Numbered from the stretch's first letter, positions 11,101 through 21,610 are shown. The stretch is DNA of 64,000 nucleotides from Kutzneria buriramensis (GCF_003387475.1 NZ_QUNO01000005.1:372001-436000), one strand, 5' to 3'. Numbers and translations are program-made. The notes: a model not told the origin generated them from the letters alone.

Positions 11101-14100
11101 GGTACTCGGCCACCACCTTGGCCCGCCAGTCCAGGACCCGCAGCCCGGGCTCCAGCGCGCCGAGATCCGTGGGGAAGTTGTTGTACGTCAACACGGTGTC
11201 GAACAGCTCGCCGACGCCGGCGCAGCGCTGCACCTCGGCCAACCCGATGTGCTGGTGCGCCTCCAGCGCCAGCTGCCGGTCCTGCAGGTCGATCAGCAGC
11301 TCGGTGAGCGACAGCCCGGGATCCAGCCGCGCCCGCACCGGCAGCGTGTGCATGAAGGCGCCGACCATGGACTCCACGCCCGCCAGCTCGGCCGGGCGGC
11401 CGGAGTTCACCGCGCCGAAGACCACGTCGGCGCGGCCGGTCAGCCGTCCCACCAGCAGCGCCCAGCAGCCCTGGATCACGGTGTTCAGGGTCAGGCCCTG
11501 CCGGCTCGCCCACGCCGACAGCCGCTCGCTGAGCTCCTCGTCCAGCTCGCGCACCAGCGTCACCGGCAGCGTCGGCTCGGCGCCGCGGCCGGTGGGCGCG
11601 AACAGGGTCGGGCCGCCGACACCCGCCAGCTCCTCCCGCCACGCCTGCCGGGCGGCGTCGCCGTCCTGGGCGGCCAACCACAGCAGGTAGTCGCGATACG
11701 GCGCCGGCGCGGCCGGTTCCGCGCCCGAGTACAGCGCGAAGAGCTCCCGCGCCATGATCGACATGGACCAGCCGTCGAACAGCAGGTGATGGGCGGTCCA
11801 CAGCAGCCGGCAGCGCCGGCCCGGCAGCCGCAGCACCGTGAACCGGACCAGCGGCGGCTCGGCCAGGTCGAAACCGTGCCGCCAGTCGGCGTCGGTCAGC
11901 CTGTCCACTTCGGACGGCAGCTCGGCGGCCGCCACACCGGTCAGGTCGATCTCGCCCCACGGCGGCGGCGCCTGACCGGTGACCACGCACACCGGATCGC
12001 CGGCGGCCAGGTGGCGGAAGTGCGCCCGCGCGCTGGGGTGGCGGCCCTGCAACCGCTCGGCGGCCGACCGCAGCCGAACCAGGTCCAGGTCGCCCTCGAG
12101 ATCGATGGTGACCTGCAGCGTGTACGCCTCGTCCCGGACCAGCAGGCCGCGCTGCAACGGGGTGAGCGGCAGCACGTCGGTCAGGCCGTCGGTGCTCGCG
12201 TCCAGGTCGTCGACCTCCCGCTGGCTCACCTCGACCAGCTCGAAGTCGGACGGGCTGTGTCCGCCCGCGCCCAGGTCCACCAGCGCGGACAGCACGCGGA
12301 TCCAGCCGTCGGCCAGGTCGTCGACCTCCGACGGCGTCAACACGCCGGCCGCGAAGGCCACGTCGACCGTCAGCACCGCGCCGTCGTCCCGGTCCTCGGT
12401 CACCGCCGTCACATCGAGCACGTGCGGCAGCGGCATGCCGGGGTCGACGCCCAACCCGATGACCGCGCCGGGTTGGAAACGTCCCAGGTAGTTGAAGCCG
12501 ACCTGAGGCCCCGCCGACTGCCCGAGCAGCCGCTGGGTCTGCGGGTTGAGGTGGCGCAGCTGCCCGTACCCGATGCCGTGGTCGGGAATGGCCCGCAGCT
12601 GCTCCTTGATCCGCTTGACGGCCGAGCCCGGATCGCCGCGGCGCACTCCGTCGAGATCCAGTCGGACCGGGTGGGCGCTGGTGAACCAGCCGACGGTGCG
12701 GCTCAGGTTCAGCGTGTCCGTGAGCTGTTCGCGTCCGTGCCGTTCCAAGTGGACGGTCACGGCGTCCTGCCGCCGGCGCCAGTCGGCCATGGCGACCGCG
12801 AACGCCGCGAGCAGCACGTCGTTGACGTCGGTGTGGAACGCGGCCGGCACCGATGTCAGCAGCGCCGCCGTCCGGTCGGCCGGAAGTTCCCGGCGGCAGC
12901 GGCCGATCGTGTCGTACACGTCGACCGCGGGATCGAGCGGACGCGACCCCAGCGCCGGCTCGGCCGGCGTCTGTGCCACCCACAGCGGGAGCTCCGCCGC
13001 CCGCGCCGCCGAACGTGCCTGCTCGGACAGCAGCCGTGCCCAGGCCCGGTACGACGTGCCCACCGGGTCCAGCGCCTCGCCCCGCAGCGCGTCCAGCAGA
13101 TCGGGCGCCAGGATCCGCCAGGACACTCCGTCCACGACAAGGTGGTGCAGGACGAGCAGCAGCCGATCGCCGTCGAGCAGAACCGCCTGCGCCATCACGC
13201 CCGCGCGCGGGTCGAGTCGCGCGCGGGCGGCCGCCGCCTGCTCCTCGACCGAACCGCCGGACCGGGTCAGGATGCCGGCGGCGGTGACCGCGCCGGGTGG
13301 CGGTGCGACCAGGGCCCACAGGCCCGGCGCCGGCACGTCCAGACGCATCCGCAGCGCGTGGTGGTGATCCAGAACCCGTTGCAAGGCAAGGGTGAGCTCG
13401 TCGAACCTGGTCCCCGGGGGCAACTGGACGACGGCGTGCTGGCTGTACCGGGCGAGCGCGTCGTCGTGCGGCCCGACCTGCTCGCGGAGCTCGTGCATGG
13501 CCGGGACCGGTTCGATCTCGCCGACCCCGTCGTCCACCAGTGCCGGCGTGGCGGCGCCGACCGGCACGGCGACCGCCGCGATGGCCGCCGCCGTGCGCAG
13601 GCGGAACACGTCACGCGGGGTGATGGCCAGCCCGGCCCTGCGTGCCCGGGCCACGACCTGGATCGAGCTGATGCTGTCCCCGCCGAGCGCGAAGAAGTTG
13701 TCGTCCACGCCGACTTCCGGCAGGCCGAGCACCTCGGCCAGGACCGCGCACAGCAGTTCCTCCTGCCAGCCTCGGGCTGACCGGCCCCGCCGCGGGGCGG
13801 CGAAGTGCGGCGTCGGCAGCGCGTTGTGATCGACCTTGCCGTGCGGTGTCAACGGCATCGCCTCCAGTGGCAACAGCAGTGCGGGCACCATGTGTTCCGG
13901 CAGGACGGCGGCGAGGTGGTCACGCACCGCGGCCGGGTCCGCGCCGCCGACGAAGTAGCCGACCAGCCGCTTCGCCGCCGATTCGTCGGCGACCACTCGG
14001 ACCACCGCGTCGGCCACGCCCGGTGCGGTCGCCAGCGCCGCCTCGACCTCGCCGAGCTCGATCCGGTGTCCGCGCACCTTGACCTGGCTGTCGCGTCGCT

Positions 14101-16663
14101 CCAGGAACTCCAACTGCCCGTCGGGCCGGCGCACGACCGTGTCGCCGGTCCGGTACATGCGCCGGCCACGAGGGCCGAACGGGTCCGCGACGAACGTCGC
14201 CGCCGTGCGCGCGGGATCGCCGAGATAGCCGCGACCGACACCGGTCCCGGCCACGTACAGCTCGCCCGGGACGCCCGCCGGCACCAGGCACAGCGCCTCG
14301 TTCAGCACGTACAGGTCGGTGTTGCGCACCGCCCGTCCGATCGGCGCGGCGAAGCCGGCGTCGGATCCGCCGCCGGTGATGACGGCGTGGGTGACGTCGT
14401 CGGAGCACTCGGTCGGTCCGTACGCGTTGACCACGGGAATCTCCGGGAACCACGCGGCCCACCGCCGGCACAGCGCCGCCGGCAGGGCCTCGCCCGTGGC
14501 CACGAGCCAGCGCACCGCGGGCAGTTCGGGCCGGGCGACGGCGAGGTCCCAGGCGTCCAGGGCGGCGCGCAGCAACGACGGGACCACCTCCACCACCGTC
14601 ACGCCGTCGGCCTCGGCCAGCGGGAACAGCAGCTCCGGGTCGGCCGCCACATCCCGGTCGACCACTCGCACCCGGCCGCCGACCAGCAGCGCGGCGAGCA
14701 TCTGCCAGACGGAGATGTCGAAGGTCAGCGGCGCGTTCTGCAACACCGTGTCCACTTCGGACAGACCGAGGTCGGCCACCTTGGCGAGCAGGTGGTTGAC
14801 CAGGCCGGCCCGGTGCACCATGGCGCCCTTGGGCCGGCCGGTCGAGCCGGACGTGAAGATCACGTACGCCAGGTCGTCGGCGGACACCGGCGGCAGGTCG
14901 CCGGCCTCCGCCGTGGCGCCGTCCAGCTCCAGCAGCTCGACGGAACCGCCGGCGGCCGCGACGACCTGTTCGGCGAGCGCGCTGTGCGCGGGATCGGCGA
15001 CCAGCCGGTCGGCTCCGCTGTCGGCGAGCAGACTCGCCAGCCTGGCCACCGGGGCGTGGACGTCCAGCGGCAGATACGCCCCGCCCGCGCCGAGCACGCC
15101 GAGCACGGTCGCGATGAACCCGCTGCCCGGCCCGGCCAGCACGGCGACCAGGCCGCCGCGGCCGAGCCGGCGGCCGATCGCCGCGGCGGTGGCGGTCAGG
15201 CCGGCGTACGTGGTGTCGCCGCCGGCATCGGTCACGGCGATCGCGTCGGGCCGCCGTCCGGCGACGGCCCGGATCCGCCGGGCGACGTCGACGAACTCCT
15301 CCTCGTCGCGGGCGCCGGCCCCCGACCGGAGCAGCCGGTCCCGCTCGTCGTCGGTCAGCACGTCCAGCCGCGCCAACGGGGTGTCCGGGTCGGCCCGCGC
15401 GAAACGGTCCAGGAAGTCCACGAACCGGGCCAGGTGTCCATCCACTTCGGACTCGGTGTGCCGGCTCAGGTTGCCGTTGGCGAACACCTCGAACCCGGCG
15501 TCCGCGGTCTCCACGACGGTGAACTCGAAGTCGTCGATCAGCCCCGTGGACAGGCTGCGCACGACGACCTCGCACTCGCCGAGGCGCAGCCGGGCGTCCT
15601 GCGGGAAGATGTTGACGAAGGGGCCGAACGGCCGCCGGTCGTCGCTGCGCAGGCCCATCGCCCGGCGGGTCCGGCTGACCCGGAGCCGCTGGTGGCTCAG
15701 TATTCGGCGCAGTTCGGCTGCCGTGCCGTCGAGCAGCTCGGACCGGGTGGTCGCCGGCCGGACCGGGACGGCGAGCGGCAGGTAGTTGGCGACCATGCCG
15801 GGCACCGCCCGCATGGCGGCGCCGGTCCGCGCGGCTACCGGCAGCGACAACAGCACGTCGTCGGCGCCGGTCATCCGTCCGGAGTAGACCGCGACCGCCG
15901 CCATGATCACCGTGCCCGGCGTCACCCGCGCCTGCCACGCCGCCGCCCGCAGCGCCCGCGCGGTCGCGTCGGGCAGCACCGCGCCGGCCCGCGCGAACTC
16001 CGGTCCCGGCTCGGCCCGTGACGCCGACAGGCTGATCAGCTCGGGGGTCTGGGCGAACCGCTGCCGCCAGAAAGCCTCGTCCGCGGCCTCCTGGTCGGAT
16101 CCGGCGTACTCGGCCTCGGCCTCGATCAGCTGCCGCAGCGGCGGCAGCGCGTCGTCGGTCGGGTCGGCCCCGGCCAGCAGCGCCTGGTACGTCGCGGCCA
16201 GCCGGCGCCAGAAGATCACCTGGCTGAAACCGTCGCAGGCCAGGTGATGCACGAACATGCCGAACAGCGTCCGCTCGGCGGACAGGGTGAGCACGACGAG
16301 CCGGAACAGCGGCGAGCCGTCCAGTGCGAAGGGGCGGGACAGCTCGGCCCGCAGCCGGCGCAGTGCCTCGGCCTCGGCGTCGGGCTCGCCGCCGAGATCC
16401 GCCTCGGCCAGCGGCAGCGGCTCGACCGGCGCGACGACCTGGTACGGCACGCCGTCCCGGTCGTGCACCCGGATCCGCAGGCATTCCGCCTCGGCGACCA
16501 GCCCGGTCACCGCCCGCCGGAACGCGCCGTGGTCGAGCCGGCCGCGGATGTCCAGGTAGCCGCCCATGGTGTAGGCCGCGCCGGCGTCGGAGAGCTTCTC
16601 GTCGAACCAGATGTCGGTCTGCCCGGCCGACAGCGGCAGGCCCGTCAGATGTCCCGCAGTCAT
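5126..16663 (-). CDS. Three-module non-ribosomal peptide synthetase, C-A-T-E / C-A-T / C-A-T-TE
   Basis: The protein has 3,845 aa. Order and key residues: C1 (HHLACDG at 139), A1 (TSGSTG at 604), T1 (Ser997 in LGGDSI), epimerase (HHLVVDG at 1173), C2 (HHLLFDG at 1625), A2 (TSGSTG at 2087), T2 (Ser2469), C3 (HHIAFDG at 2655), A3 (TSGSTG at 3133), T3 (Ser3515) and thioesterase (GWSFGG, Ser3668). C2 follows an E domain and should take a D-configured donor. My hand-aligned ten-residue pockets are: A1 DIWEVTADDK (Dab/Dap-like), A2 DGWGVAGVSK (uncertain, weakly like Phe/Trp codes) and A3 DLTKVGEVGK (Asn-like). The N-terminal C domain implies an upstream donor, acyl or aminoacyl. The start ATG has GAGGAG upstream and overlaps the SbnA-like stop (ATGA). 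The gene ends overlapping the permease. Confidence 0.95.
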   Translation of the reverse strand: MTAGHLTGLPLSAGQTDIWFDEKLSDAGAAYTMGGYLDIRGRLDHGAFRRAVTGLVAEAECLRIRVHDRDGVPYQVVAPVEPLPLAEADLGGEPDAEAEALRRLRAELSRPFALDGSPLFRLVVLTLSAERTLFGMFVHHLACDGFSQVIFWRRLAATYQALLAGADPTDDALPPLRQLIEAEAEYAGSDQEAADEAFWRQRFAQTPELISLSASRAEPGPEFARAGAVLPDATARALRAAAWQARVTPGTVIMAAVAVYSGRMTGADDVLLSLPVAARTGAAMRAVPGMVANYLPLAVPVRPATTRSELLDGTAAELRRILSHQRLRVSRTRRAMGLRSDDRRPFGPFVNIFPQDARLRLGECEVVVRSLSTGLIDDFEFTVVETADAGFEVFANGNLSRHTESEVDGHLARFVDFLDRFARADPDTPLARLDVLTDDERDRLLRSGAGARDEEEFVDVARRIRAVAGRRPDAIAVTDAGGDTTYAGLTATAAAIGRRLGRGGLVAVLAGPGSGFIATVLGVLGAGGAYLPLDVHAPVARLASLLADSGADRLVADPAHSALAEQVVAAAGGSVELLELDGATAEAGDLPPVSADDLAYVIFTSGSTGRPKGAMVHRAGLVNHLLAKVADLGLSEVDTVLQNAPLTFDISVWQMLAALLVGGRVRVVDRDVAADPELLFPLAEADGVTVVEVVPSLLRAALDAWDLAVARPELPAVRWLVATGEALPAALCRRWAAWFPEIPVVNAYGPTECSDDVTHAVITGGGSDAGFAAPIGRAVRNTDLYVLNEALCLVPAGVPGELYVAGTGVGRGYLGDPARTAATFVADPFGPRGRRMYRTGDTVVRRPDGQLEFLERRDSQVKVRGHRIELGEVEAALATAPGVADAVVRVVADESAAKRLVGYFVGGADPAAVRDHLAAVLPEHMVPALLLPLEAMPLTPHGKVDHNALPTPHFAAPRRGRSARGWQEELLCAVLAEVLGLPEVGVDDNFFALGGDSISSIQVVARARRAGLAITPRDVFRLRTAAAIAAVAVPVGAATPALVDDGVGEIEPVPAMHELREQVGPHDDALARYSQHAVVQLPPGTRFDELTLALQRVLDHHHALRMRLDVPAPGLWALVAPPPGAVTAAGILTRSGGSVEEQAAAARARLDPRAGVMAQAVLLDGDRLLLVLHHLVVDGVSWRILAPDLLDALRGEALDPVGTSYRAWARLLSEQARSAARAAELPLWVAQTPAEPALGSRPLDPAVDVYDTIGRCRRELPADRTAALLTSVPAAFHTDVNDVLLAAFAVAMADWRRRQDAVTVHLERHGREQLTDTLNLSRTVGWFTSAHPVRLDLDGVRRGDPGSAVKRIKEQLRAIPDHGIGYGQLRHLNPQTQRLLGQSAGPQVGFNYLGRFQPGAVIGLGVDPGMPLPHVLDVTAVTEDRDDGAVLTVDVAFAAGVLTPSEVDDLADGWIRVLSALVDLGAGGHSPSDFELVEVSQREVDDLDASTDGLTDVLPLTPLQRGLLVRDEAYTLQVTIDLEGDLDLVRLRSAAERLQGRHPSARAHFRHLAAGDPVCVVTGQAPPPWGEIDLTGVAAAELPSEVDRLTDADWRHGFDLAEPPLVRFTVLRLPGRRCRLLWTAHHLLFDGWSMSIMARELFALYSGAEPAAPAPYRDYLLWLAAQDGDAARQAWREELAGVGGPTLFAPTGRGAEPTLPVTLVRELDEELSERLSAWASRQGLTLNTVIQGCWALLVGRLTGRADVVFGAVNSGRPAELAGVESMVGAFMHTLPVRARLDPGLSLTELLIDLQDRQLALEAHQHIGLAEVQRCAGVGELFDTVLTYNNFPTDLGALEPGLRVLDWRAKVVAEYPLALGVYPGRRLRLDAHHNPDVFGRDRIETVLDRFEHLLRTLVTEPGRRVGDVDVLLPRERRLILHDWSGVADRPRDVLLPQLFEAHAAGRPAAPAILDRAAVVDYADLNARANRLARLLVEHGAAPGRIVALALPRSVHNVVAVLAVLKTGAAYLPIDPGYPPERVAQILGESRPIAVVATDEFARRAAPSAPVVLTVDDEAAVRGRSGADLTDEERVRPLRPADPAYVIYTSGSTGRPKGVVVDHAGFAAMVASLVQRFGLSPRTRVLHFASVSFDGAVWELALALFTGGSLVIADEEHRVAGAPLVDLITHAGVTLAGLPPVVVAALPADTELPPDLTLVVAGEACPEEVVTRWADKVRLFNGYGPTESVVSATVCGPLPARGRPPIGRPTTAHRVYVLDARLQPTPVDVVGELYVAAGLARGYLDRPGLTAQRFVADPFGGRGERMYRTGDLVRWRPDGQLDYVGRLDDQVQVRGFRVEPGEVESALTAHPAVSQAVVVMREDRTGDKRLVGYLVTEGTGTEVPAGLRGHLGALLPDYMVPSAFVVIERIPLTQRGKLDRAALPVPEFATAAASRQPRTPVEEILCGLFADVLELDSVGVDDDFFDLGGQSLLATRLVSQARTLLGVELPIRALFETRTVAALADRVGAAATARPPLRRVPEAHSGAGSPLSFAQQRLWFLNRLDDGASGTYNVPLALRLTGELRADAMQAALRDLVERHEVLSSVFPEYDGVPHQCVLDAPANHPLLRATRLDESELDAALTAEADRGFDLTTEPGLRARLYVLGADRYVLLLVFHHIAFDGWSIAPLLGELMSAYGARSAGRTPVWTPLPVQYNDYSWWQRELLGDEDDPTSLFSAQLRYWTGALANLPEQLRLPTDFPRPAVTSYRGDDVEFAVDPELHARLSEIARRAGATLFMVLQAAVSALLTKLGAGTDIPLGSPVAGRTDEALHDLVGYFVNTLVLRTDTGGDPTLLDLVRQVRETNLAAYAHQDLPFEDIVEAINPARSLSRQALFQVMLLVQSEQHEPGLTAGLSVEVQRVRSGRAKFDLTVQFYEGRRDGAAAMSGILEYNTDLFTRGTAERLATTLVTWLRAVAAAPDERLSRVDVLDPDRRRRMLEDWNATDHEVPDLTVPQLFERQAAGTPDAYAVDDVTYRELDARATRLARRLASLGAGPDRTVALALPGTVEMVVAVLAVLKSGAAYLPVDAEHAGDRVAGMIEDAAPVCVLSTVELADGLRGLGADVVVIDGVDDAEPSDVDLVGPQPGHPAYVIYTSGSTGRPKGVVVEHRALVNYVSWAVSAYPSLRDSAFLHSPLSFDLTVTALFGPLLSGGRVRLGELAEGGGPARTAFLKATPSHLPLLTYLPPAHSPGAELVLGGEPLPGYQLDQWRAAHPGARTVNEYGPTETTVGCTALPIEPGEPIPADILPLGRPVWNTRVYVLDAMLAPVAPGVVGELYVAGANLARGYLRRPGLTASRFVADPFGPPGSRLYRTGDLARWDDDGGLWFAGRDDDQVKIRGYRVELGEVEAVIAGHTAVRQVAVVAREDESGQRYLVAYVVTADGRALDVTALTRSLETRLPAYMVPGAFVAVPELAVTANGKLDRAALPSPEAVAARGRDREAASETERTLRGVVLEVLSLPEIGLADNIFEVGGDSIRAVKIVSRARKAGLTVAIADIFAHQSIEALAAELDRRQQPAGDGPGRAELIAEVFDRVRRVADADPFATVLPMQPDGARPPLFCLYSGVGFSLPYIGLAAHLGAEQPIYGIQNAAITELAPLPDTMADAVDDCVRRIRHVRPNGPYHLLGWSFGGILTHEVAARLRADGDEVGLVANLDGYPRPQDEERGGDQDMLGWLVQLAGQDGAQFAGRAIDPADLIALLRRDGNPLADLGERRVVAVLDTMRRHSQLLRGFRPSRYDGRVVLFVATAGATEPELAARVDGWRAGLVGDLAVHEVDCVHDDMMQPGPLGRIGSVLATELDRLARP

Positions 16664-17664
16664 CCCGCACTCCTCAGCGCCCGCGCCGTTCCCACTCCGG
16701 TCAACTCCTGCTCGTCCAGCGCCTGCGCGCCGAAGGCCTGCGCCACCCACTGGTCCTCGTAGACGGTGTCCAGATAGCGCTCGCCGAGATCGGGGGCGAC
16801 GGCCACCGCGGTGATCCCGCCGGAGTCGTTGTCCGCCAACCATTTCGCGGCCCCGGCGACCACGCTCCCGGTGGAACCGCCGAACAGGAAGCCCTGCCGG
16901 GCCAGCGAGCGGCAGGCCCGCACCGTGTCCGGCTCGGCGACGTGCAGCACGTCGTCCACGAGGGACTCGTTGAGCAGCGCCGGCCGCACCCCGGTGCCGA
17001 GGCCGGGAATCAGCCGTGGACCGGCCGGCCGGCCGAACGTCACCGAGCCGACGCTGTCGATCGCGACGATCCGCGCCGACGGCCTGGCTTCGCGCAGGTA
17101 TCGGGCGCAGCCCATCAGCGTTCCGGTGGTGCCCGCGCCCACGAACAACACGTCCAGTTCGGGAAACGCGCGCAGGATCTCCGGTCCGGTGGTGCGGCGG
17201 TGCGCCATCCAGTTGCCCTGGTTGGAATACTGGTTGAGCCAGACGTAGTCGTCGTGTTCGGCGCACATCCGGGCCACCTGCCGCAGCCGCGCGCCGAGAA
17301 AGCCCGCCACCGCGTCCGGCTCGCTCACCACGTGCACGTGCGCGCCGAGGGCGCGCATCAGGGACCGGGCGGTCTGGGTGCAGCGGACGTCGGTGACGCA
17401 GGTGAACCGGTAGCCCCGGCCCAGCGCGACCAGGCTGAGCGCGACGCCCATGTTGCCCGAGGAGCTCTCCACCAGCATCGCGCCCGGACCGAGCAGGCCC
17501 TCCCGCTCGGCGGCGTCGATCATCTCGGTGGCCGCCTTGAGCTTGATCGAACCCGCGAAGTTGAAGCCCTCGCACTTGAGGTACAGCGGAATTCCCAGGC
17601 TGGGCCCGAGGTCCACGAACAGGTCGGGGACATTGAACTCCTGCGGGGTGGTGATGACGGGCAT
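16660..17664 (-). CDS. SbnA-like 2,3-diaminopropionate biosynthesis enzyme (PLP, cysteine-synthase fold)
   Basis: SbnA makes N-(2-amino-2-carboxyethyl)-L-glutamate from O-phosphoserine and glutamate, the first step to L-2,3-diaminopropionate. Here the PLP lysine is K41 in GSIKLKAA, the phosphate-cradle loop is SSSGNMG and a second Gly-rich loop is [10 protein letters not shown]. The length of 334 aa suits the family. The ATG at 17664 has a GGGGGAG site upstream. The gene overlaps the NRPS start by 4 bases and lies 47 bases after the hydroxylase. The partner dehydrogenase SbnB is not in this window; it may be encoded outside it, or another enzyme may serve. A plain cysteine synthase is the less likely alternative. 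Confidence 0.85.
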   Translation of the reverse strand: MPVITTPQEFNVPDLFVDLGPSLGIPLYLKCEGFNFAGSIKLKAATEMIDAAEREGLLGPGAMLVESSSGNMGVALSLVALGRGYRFTCVTDVRCTQTARSLMRALGAHVHVVSEPDAVAGFLGARLRQVARMCAEHDDYVWLNQYSNQGNWMAHRRTTGPEILRAFPELDVLFVGAGTTGTLMGCARYLREARPSARIVAIDSVGSVTFGRPAGPRLIPGLGTGVRPALLNESLVDDVLHVAEPDTVRACRSLARQGFLFGGSTGSVVAGAAKWLADNDSGGITAVAVAPDLGERYLDTVYEDQWVAQAFGAQALDEQELTGVGTARALRSAG

Positions 17665-17711
17665 GGGTGAGCTCCCCCTCACGAGACGCGGTCGGCGAGA
17701 TCCCGAGCCGG

Positions 17712-18647
17712 TCAGGTCATCGAGACGACGACCTTGCGGGATCCGGTGAACGGCTGCCGGCCGTGCAGCGCCGCCAGGTTGTCCACGATCATCAGGTCGC
17801 CCCGCCGCCATGGGACCGCGAGCTTGTTGCGGTCGCCCGCCGCGCGCACCGCGGCCAGGTCGGCCGCCGGGATGTGGCTGCCGTCGCCGTAGGTCACCCA
17901 GTGCGGCAGGTCCTCCGGTCCATCCACAATGGACAGCAGGTCGTCGCCTTCGCCGTCGGGCAGGGTGGCCGGATGCCACTGGTCGGCCTGGTTGAACCAG
18001 ACGGCGTGCCCGGTGTCTGGGTGGGTCAGCACGCCCGGCCGGTGCTGGCGCACCCGCAGCCCCCCGTCGGCGGTCCACTCGAAGCGGGCGTCGGCGCCGG
18101 TCAGGAACTCGTCCACAACGGACTTGTCGTCTGTCTCGAAGGTGTCCTGCCAAGACTTGCCCAGCCCGGCGCCACCGTGCAGGTGCTGGTGGTACACCAC
18201 GCCGAGCTCGGCGAACCGGTCGCGGACCGGCGCCGGCAGGTCGGCCAGCAGCGCCCGGCCGGAGCAGACCGGCGTGGCGCCGCCGGACTCGGCCGGCGTC
18301 AGGCAGCCGAAGAACAACCGGCGGGGATACTGCCGCGCATAGGACATCTCGTTGTGCAGAGTGATCTCGTACCGCGCCGGATACTCGGTCGACGTGAACA
18401 CCCCGGTGGAGATCGAGCTCCGGGGCGTGTTCCCGCCCCGGTAGCTGTCCAGCGGCGGGGCCCCGAAACACGTCACCGCGCGGTGGAACGCGTCCGCGTC
18501 GGCGATGTCGAAACCCCGCAACAGCACCGCGCCGTCCTGCGCGAGCAGGGATTCCGCCTCCGCGCGCACGTCGGCCGGCGGTGTGCCCGGATCGATGTGA
18601 GCGATGGTCATCATGGTGCCACCCGCGCTGGACCTCGCCAATCGCAT
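17712..18647 (-). CDS. SyrP-like TauD/TfdA-family oxygenase (probable carrier-bound Asp beta-hydroxylase)
   Basis: This Fe(II)/2-oxoglutarate oxygenase has 311 aa. The iron ligands are His98 and Glu100 in LHNEMSY and His295 in LHGRQPF. The blocks [22 protein letters not shown] and [13 protein letters not shown] match SyrP of syringomycin synthesis, which beta-hydroxylates Asp on a carrier protein. ATG at 18647 has GGGAGG 5 bases upstream. It is the first gene of the main biosynthetic operon and sits directly behind SARP-like site B. The stand-alone A protein in the same cluster has an Asp-like pocket, which fits this role, but no separate carrier domain for Asp is visible here. Confidence 0.85.
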   Translation of the reverse strand: MRLARSSAGGTMMTIAHIDPGTPPADVRAEAESLLAQDGAVLLRGFDIADADAFHRAVTCFGAPPLDSYRGGNTPRSSISTGVFTSTEYPARYEITLHNEMSYARQYPRRLFFGCLTPAESGGATPVCSGRALLADLPAPVRDRFAELGVVYHQHLHGGAGLGKSWQDTFETDDKSVVDEFLTGADARFEWTADGGLRVRQHRPGVLTHPDTGHAVWFNQADQWHPATLPDGEGDDLLSIVDGPEDLPHWVTYGDGSHIPAADLAAVRAAGDRNKLAVPWRRGDLMIVDNLAALHGRQPFTGSRKVVVSMT

Positions 18648-18680
18648 GTCAGCCTCCCGGCGAACAGTGGAGTCGCCGCA

Positions 18681-18723
18681 AAGCTAGCCGGTCCCGCTGA
18701 CGGCGGGCTGACCGCTGACTGAG
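18681..18723 (-). promoter_or_regulatory. SARP-box-like triple 11-bp direct repeat and -10 before the main biosynthetic operon (site B)
   Basis: Reading the minus strand from 18723, heptamers CTCAGTC, GTCAGCC and GTCAGCG begin at 11-base intervals. Exactly 8 bases after the last heptamer lies TAGCTT (18686-18681), a good TANNNT -10. The start codon of the SyrP-like gene follows at 18647. The match to the copy at 4285-4313 and the textbook spacing are what I see; control by a SARP is inference. The SARP-type regulator at 27241-30250 is the obvious candidate. Confidence 0.6.
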
Positions 18724-18750
18724 CCGGGATTTCCCCGGCACGGCGGGGAT

Positions 18751-18779
18751 GCCCGCCCGGCGCGGGTCGCCGGGCGGGC
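18751..18779 (-). terminator. Strong hairpin downstream of the LysR-type gene
   Basis: A perfect 12-bp stem (GCCCGCCCGGCG paired with CGCCGGGCGGGC) surrounds a 5-base loop, CGGGT. It lies 10 bases past the LysR-type stop codon and upstream of site B. No T tract follows, as is common in high-GC actinomycetes. It should separate LysR transcription from the biosynthetic operon. Confidence 0.65.
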
Positions 18780-18788
18780 ACCACGGCG

Positions 18789-19742
18789 CTATGCCGGCGC
18801 GCAGTCCTTGAGCTCCGGGAACTCGTCGAGATGCACGGCCAGCCAGTCGCGATAACAGGGATGGCGGTCGGCCTGCGCGCGCAGCGTTCTTCGGATGGCG
18901 CTGAGCAGCCGCCGCCGACCGGTGTGATTGCGCCAGCCCCGACGCCACACCATCGTCAGCCGACTGCCCGTGACCCCCGGCAGCGGGACCAGGGCGACAT
19001 CGTCGAGCTGGGCGCTGGGCACCGTCAGCGCGACCACGCCCGCGTCACGCACCCAGTTCATCGCCTCGGCCTGTCCGGAGACGTAGTGCAGCACGGTCGG
19101 CCGCACGGCCTCGAGCAGTTCCTGTTCCACGTTGTGCAGCCAGTGTCCCGGCGCGTGGCGGACCCAGGGCAGTTGATCCAGCTCGCCGACGCACGTGATC
19201 GGATCTCGGCTGAGCCGGTGCGTGCTGGGCACCGCGAGCCAGGTCGGCTCCCGCATGACCAGCTGCGAGTCCAGGGTGCTGTCCGGCAGTTCCGGCGGCC
19301 CGGCGGTTTCCGGGCCGCGCACCAGCGCCGCCGTGTACTCACCGCGGACGACAGCGTCGAGCGCGCCGTCGGGATCCAGCGACGAGGTCCGCACCTCGTA
19401 CCCGGCCAACTGATCGCGCAGGCCCTGCCAGAACACCGCCGGCTCCCACTCGGCGCTGACCACCCCGAGCACGTCGGTCACGGGTGAGGCGGCCTCGGCG
19501 AGCACCGCGTCGGCGCTGCGGGCGAGATCGACGAGCATCGGGATGAGGCGCTCGCCGAGCGGCGTCGGCGTGATGCCGGTGCGCGAGCGGACGAAGAGCT
19601 CGCCGCCGATCGTCTTCTCGATCCGGCGCAGTTGCGCGGTCAGGCTCGGCTGCGGCAGCGACAGGCTGGCGGCCGCCTTGGAGATGCTGCCCAACTCGGC
19701 CACGGCCGCGACGACGCGGGCGTGTCGGACTTCCAGGCGCAT
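18789..19742 (-). CDS. LysR-family transcriptional regulator
   Basis: The protein has 317 aa. The N-terminal winged helix reads GSISKAAASLSLPQPSLTAQLRRIEKTIGG in several segments, followed by LFVRSRTGITPTPLGE, the classic LysR signature. Residues 90-300 form the usual two-lobed effector domain. It is flanked by the stand-alone A protein gene and the main operon, all on the minus strand, so a pathway role is plausible. An 18-bp perfect palindrome lies 45 bases upstream of its start and may be an autoregulatory site. The effector is unknown. Confidence 0.88.
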   Translation of the reverse strand: MRLEVRHARVVAAVAELGSISKAAASLSLPQPSLTAQLRRIEKTIGGELFVRSRTGITPTPLGERLIPMLVDLARSADAVLAEAASPVTDVLGVVSAEWEPAVFWQGLRDQLAGYEVRTSSLDPDGALDAVVRGEYTAALVRGPETAGPPELPDSTLDSQLVMREPTWLAVPSTHRLSRDPITCVGELDQLPWVRHAPGHWLHNVEQELLEAVRPTVLHYVSGQAEAMNWVRDAGVVALTVPSAQLDDVALVPLPGVTGSRLTMVWRRGWRNHTGRRRLLSAIRRTLRAQADRHPCYRDWLAVHLDEFPELKDCAPA

Positions 19743-19786
19743 GTCAACGCGCCGATCGCAGCTGAGTTCCGCCCCCTCGACCGCAT

Positions 19787-19804
19787 TTCACCGGCGCCGG
19801 TGAA
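19787..19804. promoter_or_regulatory. Perfect 18-bp palindrome upstream of the LysR-type gene
   Basis: TTCACCGGCGCCGGTGAA is self-complementary throughout. It sits in the 293-base gap between the LysR-type start and the end of the adenylation gene. LysR proteins usually bind dyads near their own promoters, so this is a candidate binding site. No clear gene is seen in the rest of the gap (19805-20035), only a weak hairpin, CTACC-ACCC-GGTAG, past the adenylation gene stop. Confidence 0.4.
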
Positions 19805-20035
19805 CTTCGAATGGCCAATCGTAAGAGCCGCCCTGTTTCTGGACGGCGTCCAGCGTTTGCCCACGGTTGCCCGTTTCGCATCGATTTCCCCCTGTTGCGT
19901 GCGATACATACAGCCTACCCGCCAGCCACAACCCCCATCACGGCGAAAAGAGGATTTCTCGAATTTGCCCGTGTCTACCACCCGGTAGCCCGTGTTCGAG
20001 GCGTTTGCGAGCCACCGCGCCTGAGCAGGCCGGAC

Positions 20036-21610
20036 TCAGTCGGTCCGGGCTTCGGCGGCGGCCCGGGTGGCCGCCACGTCGCACTTGCCGTTGGCGGAAA
20101 GCACGATCTCGGGCACCAGCCGCACCCGCTCCGGCACCAGCGCCTCGGGCAGCGCGGCCGCCAGCACCGCGCGCACCTCCGCGGCCAGGTCGCGGTCACC
20201 CGTGTCGGCGGCGACCACAAAGGCATCCACGGTGTCCACCACGTCACGCACGATGTCGAAGGCCACCGCCGCCACCCCGGGCACCCGCAGCACGTGGTGG
20301 CGCAACTCGTCCAGCTCGATCCGGTAGCCGTTGACCTTGACCTGGTCGTCCAGCCGGCCGAGGTGCACCAGGCCGTGTCCGGGCACGTGCCGGACCAGGT
20401 CGCCGGTGCGGTATGCCCGGCCGGCGCCGCCGCCGAGCTCGCGCTCGTCGAGAAAGCCGCCGGTCGCGCCGCCGAGATAACCGGCGGCCACGGCCCGCCC
20501 GGCCACCACCAGCTCGCCGGGCTCGCCGGGCCGGGTCGGCCGCAACTGGTCGTCGAGCACGTATCCCCTGGTGTTCCAGACCGGCAGCCCGATGGGCACC
20601 GTCGGCAGGTCCGGCGCCGAGTGACGGTCGAAGCGATAGCCGAAGCAGCCGATCGTGGTCTCGGTCGGCCCGTAGTGATTGACCAGCCGCACCCCGTCCA
20701 ACCGGTCGCCGATCGACCGGATCAGGCCGGCGTCCAGCGCCTCGCCGCCGAACATCAGCACCCCGGTCAGCTCACGGTAGGCCGGCGGCGGGGACATCTC
20801 CTCGAACAGCCGCGCGTGCGACGGGGTCAGCTTCAGCACCGAGTGGCGCGGGGTCCTGGCCGCGAACAGCGCGTCGCGGTCCCACGCGCCGGCCGCCACG
20901 ACAACCCGGCCACCATGCGCGAGCGGCACCCACAGCGAGGTCAGCGCCAGGTCGTAGCCGAGGCTGGCGAACAGCGGGCTGCCGTCGCGGGTCCCGCCGA
21001 CCAGCCAGTCGCACCAGCTCACGTAGTTGACCAGCGAACCGTGTTCGACGATGACCCCCTTCGGCGTGCCCGTCGAACCGGAGGTGAACACCACGTACGC
21101 GGGATCGGCGGGATGGGGCTCCGGGTGGCCGGACAGATCCGCCGGCCGGCCGGCCGCTCCCACCTCGGCCGCGTCGACCACGGACAGCGGCCCGGTGTCG
21201 CGTGGCAGCCTCGCCGCCCGGCCGTCGTGCACCAGCGCGACCGGGCCGGCGGCGGCGAGGACCGCGGCGATCCGCGCCGCCGGATGCGCCGGGTCCACCG
21301 GCACGTACGCCGCCCGCAGTCGCATCACGGCCAGCGCGGCGGCGATCACCGTCGGACTGCGCTCGGCCCACAGCGCGACCCGGTCGCCGGCTCGCACGCC
21401 GGCGTCGAGCAGGGCGGCGGCGATCCGCTCGGCCCGCGTCCACAGCTGGCCGTAGGTCCAGCGGCCGCCGGCGAATTCCACGGCGACGCGGCCCGGCTCG
21501 TACGCGGCCTGTCCGCGTATCAGTGCGACCAGCGATTCAGCGGCGAGCGGTCGTTGTTCGGAAATAATCGGATACGCGAAGTCAGCGTGCGGGATCATCT
21601 CGTTTCCCAT
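20036..21610 (-). CDS. Stand-alone NRPS adenylation protein with Asp-like pocket
   Basis: This 524-aa amino-acid adenylating enzyme has core motifs A3 (TSGSTGTPKG), A5 (NHYGPTE), A7 (YRTGDLV), A8 (LGRLDDQVKVNGYRIE) and A10 (SANGKCD, with the catalytic Lys). No carrier or condensation domain is attached. My hand alignment gives pocket residues DLTKMGHIGK, one change from the published Asp code DLTKVGHIGK. It should therefore make Asp-AMP and load a carrier in trans, but no free carrier protein lies in the window. It follows the exporter permease by 52 bases, probably in the same operon. ATG at 21610 is used; an in-frame ATG at 21598 is also possible. Confidence 0.88.
   Translation of the reverse strand: MGNEMIPHADFAYPIISEQRPLAAESLVALIRGQAAYEPGRVAVEFAGGRWTYGQLWTRAERIAAALLDAGVRAGDRVALWAERSPTVIAAALAVMRLRAAYVPVDPAHPAARIAAVLAAAGPVALVHDGRAARLPRDTGPLSVVDAAEVGAAGRPADLSGHPEPHPADPAYVVFTSGSTGTPKGVIVEHGSLVNYVSWCDWLVGGTRDGSPLFASLGYDLALTSLWVPLAHGGRVVVAAGAWDRDALFAARTPRHSVLKLTPSHARLFEEMSPPPAYRELTGVLMFGGEALDAGLIRSIGDRLDGVRLVNHYGPTETTIGCFGYRFDRHSAPDLPTVPIGLPVWNTRGYVLDDQLRPTRPGEPGELVVAGRAVAAGYLGGATGGFLDERELGGGAGRAYRTGDLVRHVPGHGLVHLGRLDDQVKVNGYRIELDELRHHVLRVPGVAAVAFDIVRDVVDTVDAFVVAADTGDRDLAAEVRAVLAAALPEALVPERVRLVPEIVLSANGKCDVAATRAAAEARTD

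Noticed and set aside
5675-13780. A 2,701-codon open frame on the plus strand opposite the NRPS
   Set aside because: High GC content keeps antisense frames open. Its translation is low-complexity Arg/Gly/Val/His sequence with no domain, while the opposite strand encodes clear NRPS motifs throughout.
16664-17575. Extending the NRPS frame upstream to 17575
   Set aside because: The extension is Arg/Gly-rich shadow of the SbnA-like gene. The ATG at 16663 has a good ribosome site and a family-typical start.
18681-18723. Site B read as a terminator hairpin
   Set aside because: Only a 5-bp stem (CCCGC/GCGGG) can form, while the 11-base repeats and the -10 are exact. A true terminator lies at 18751-18779.
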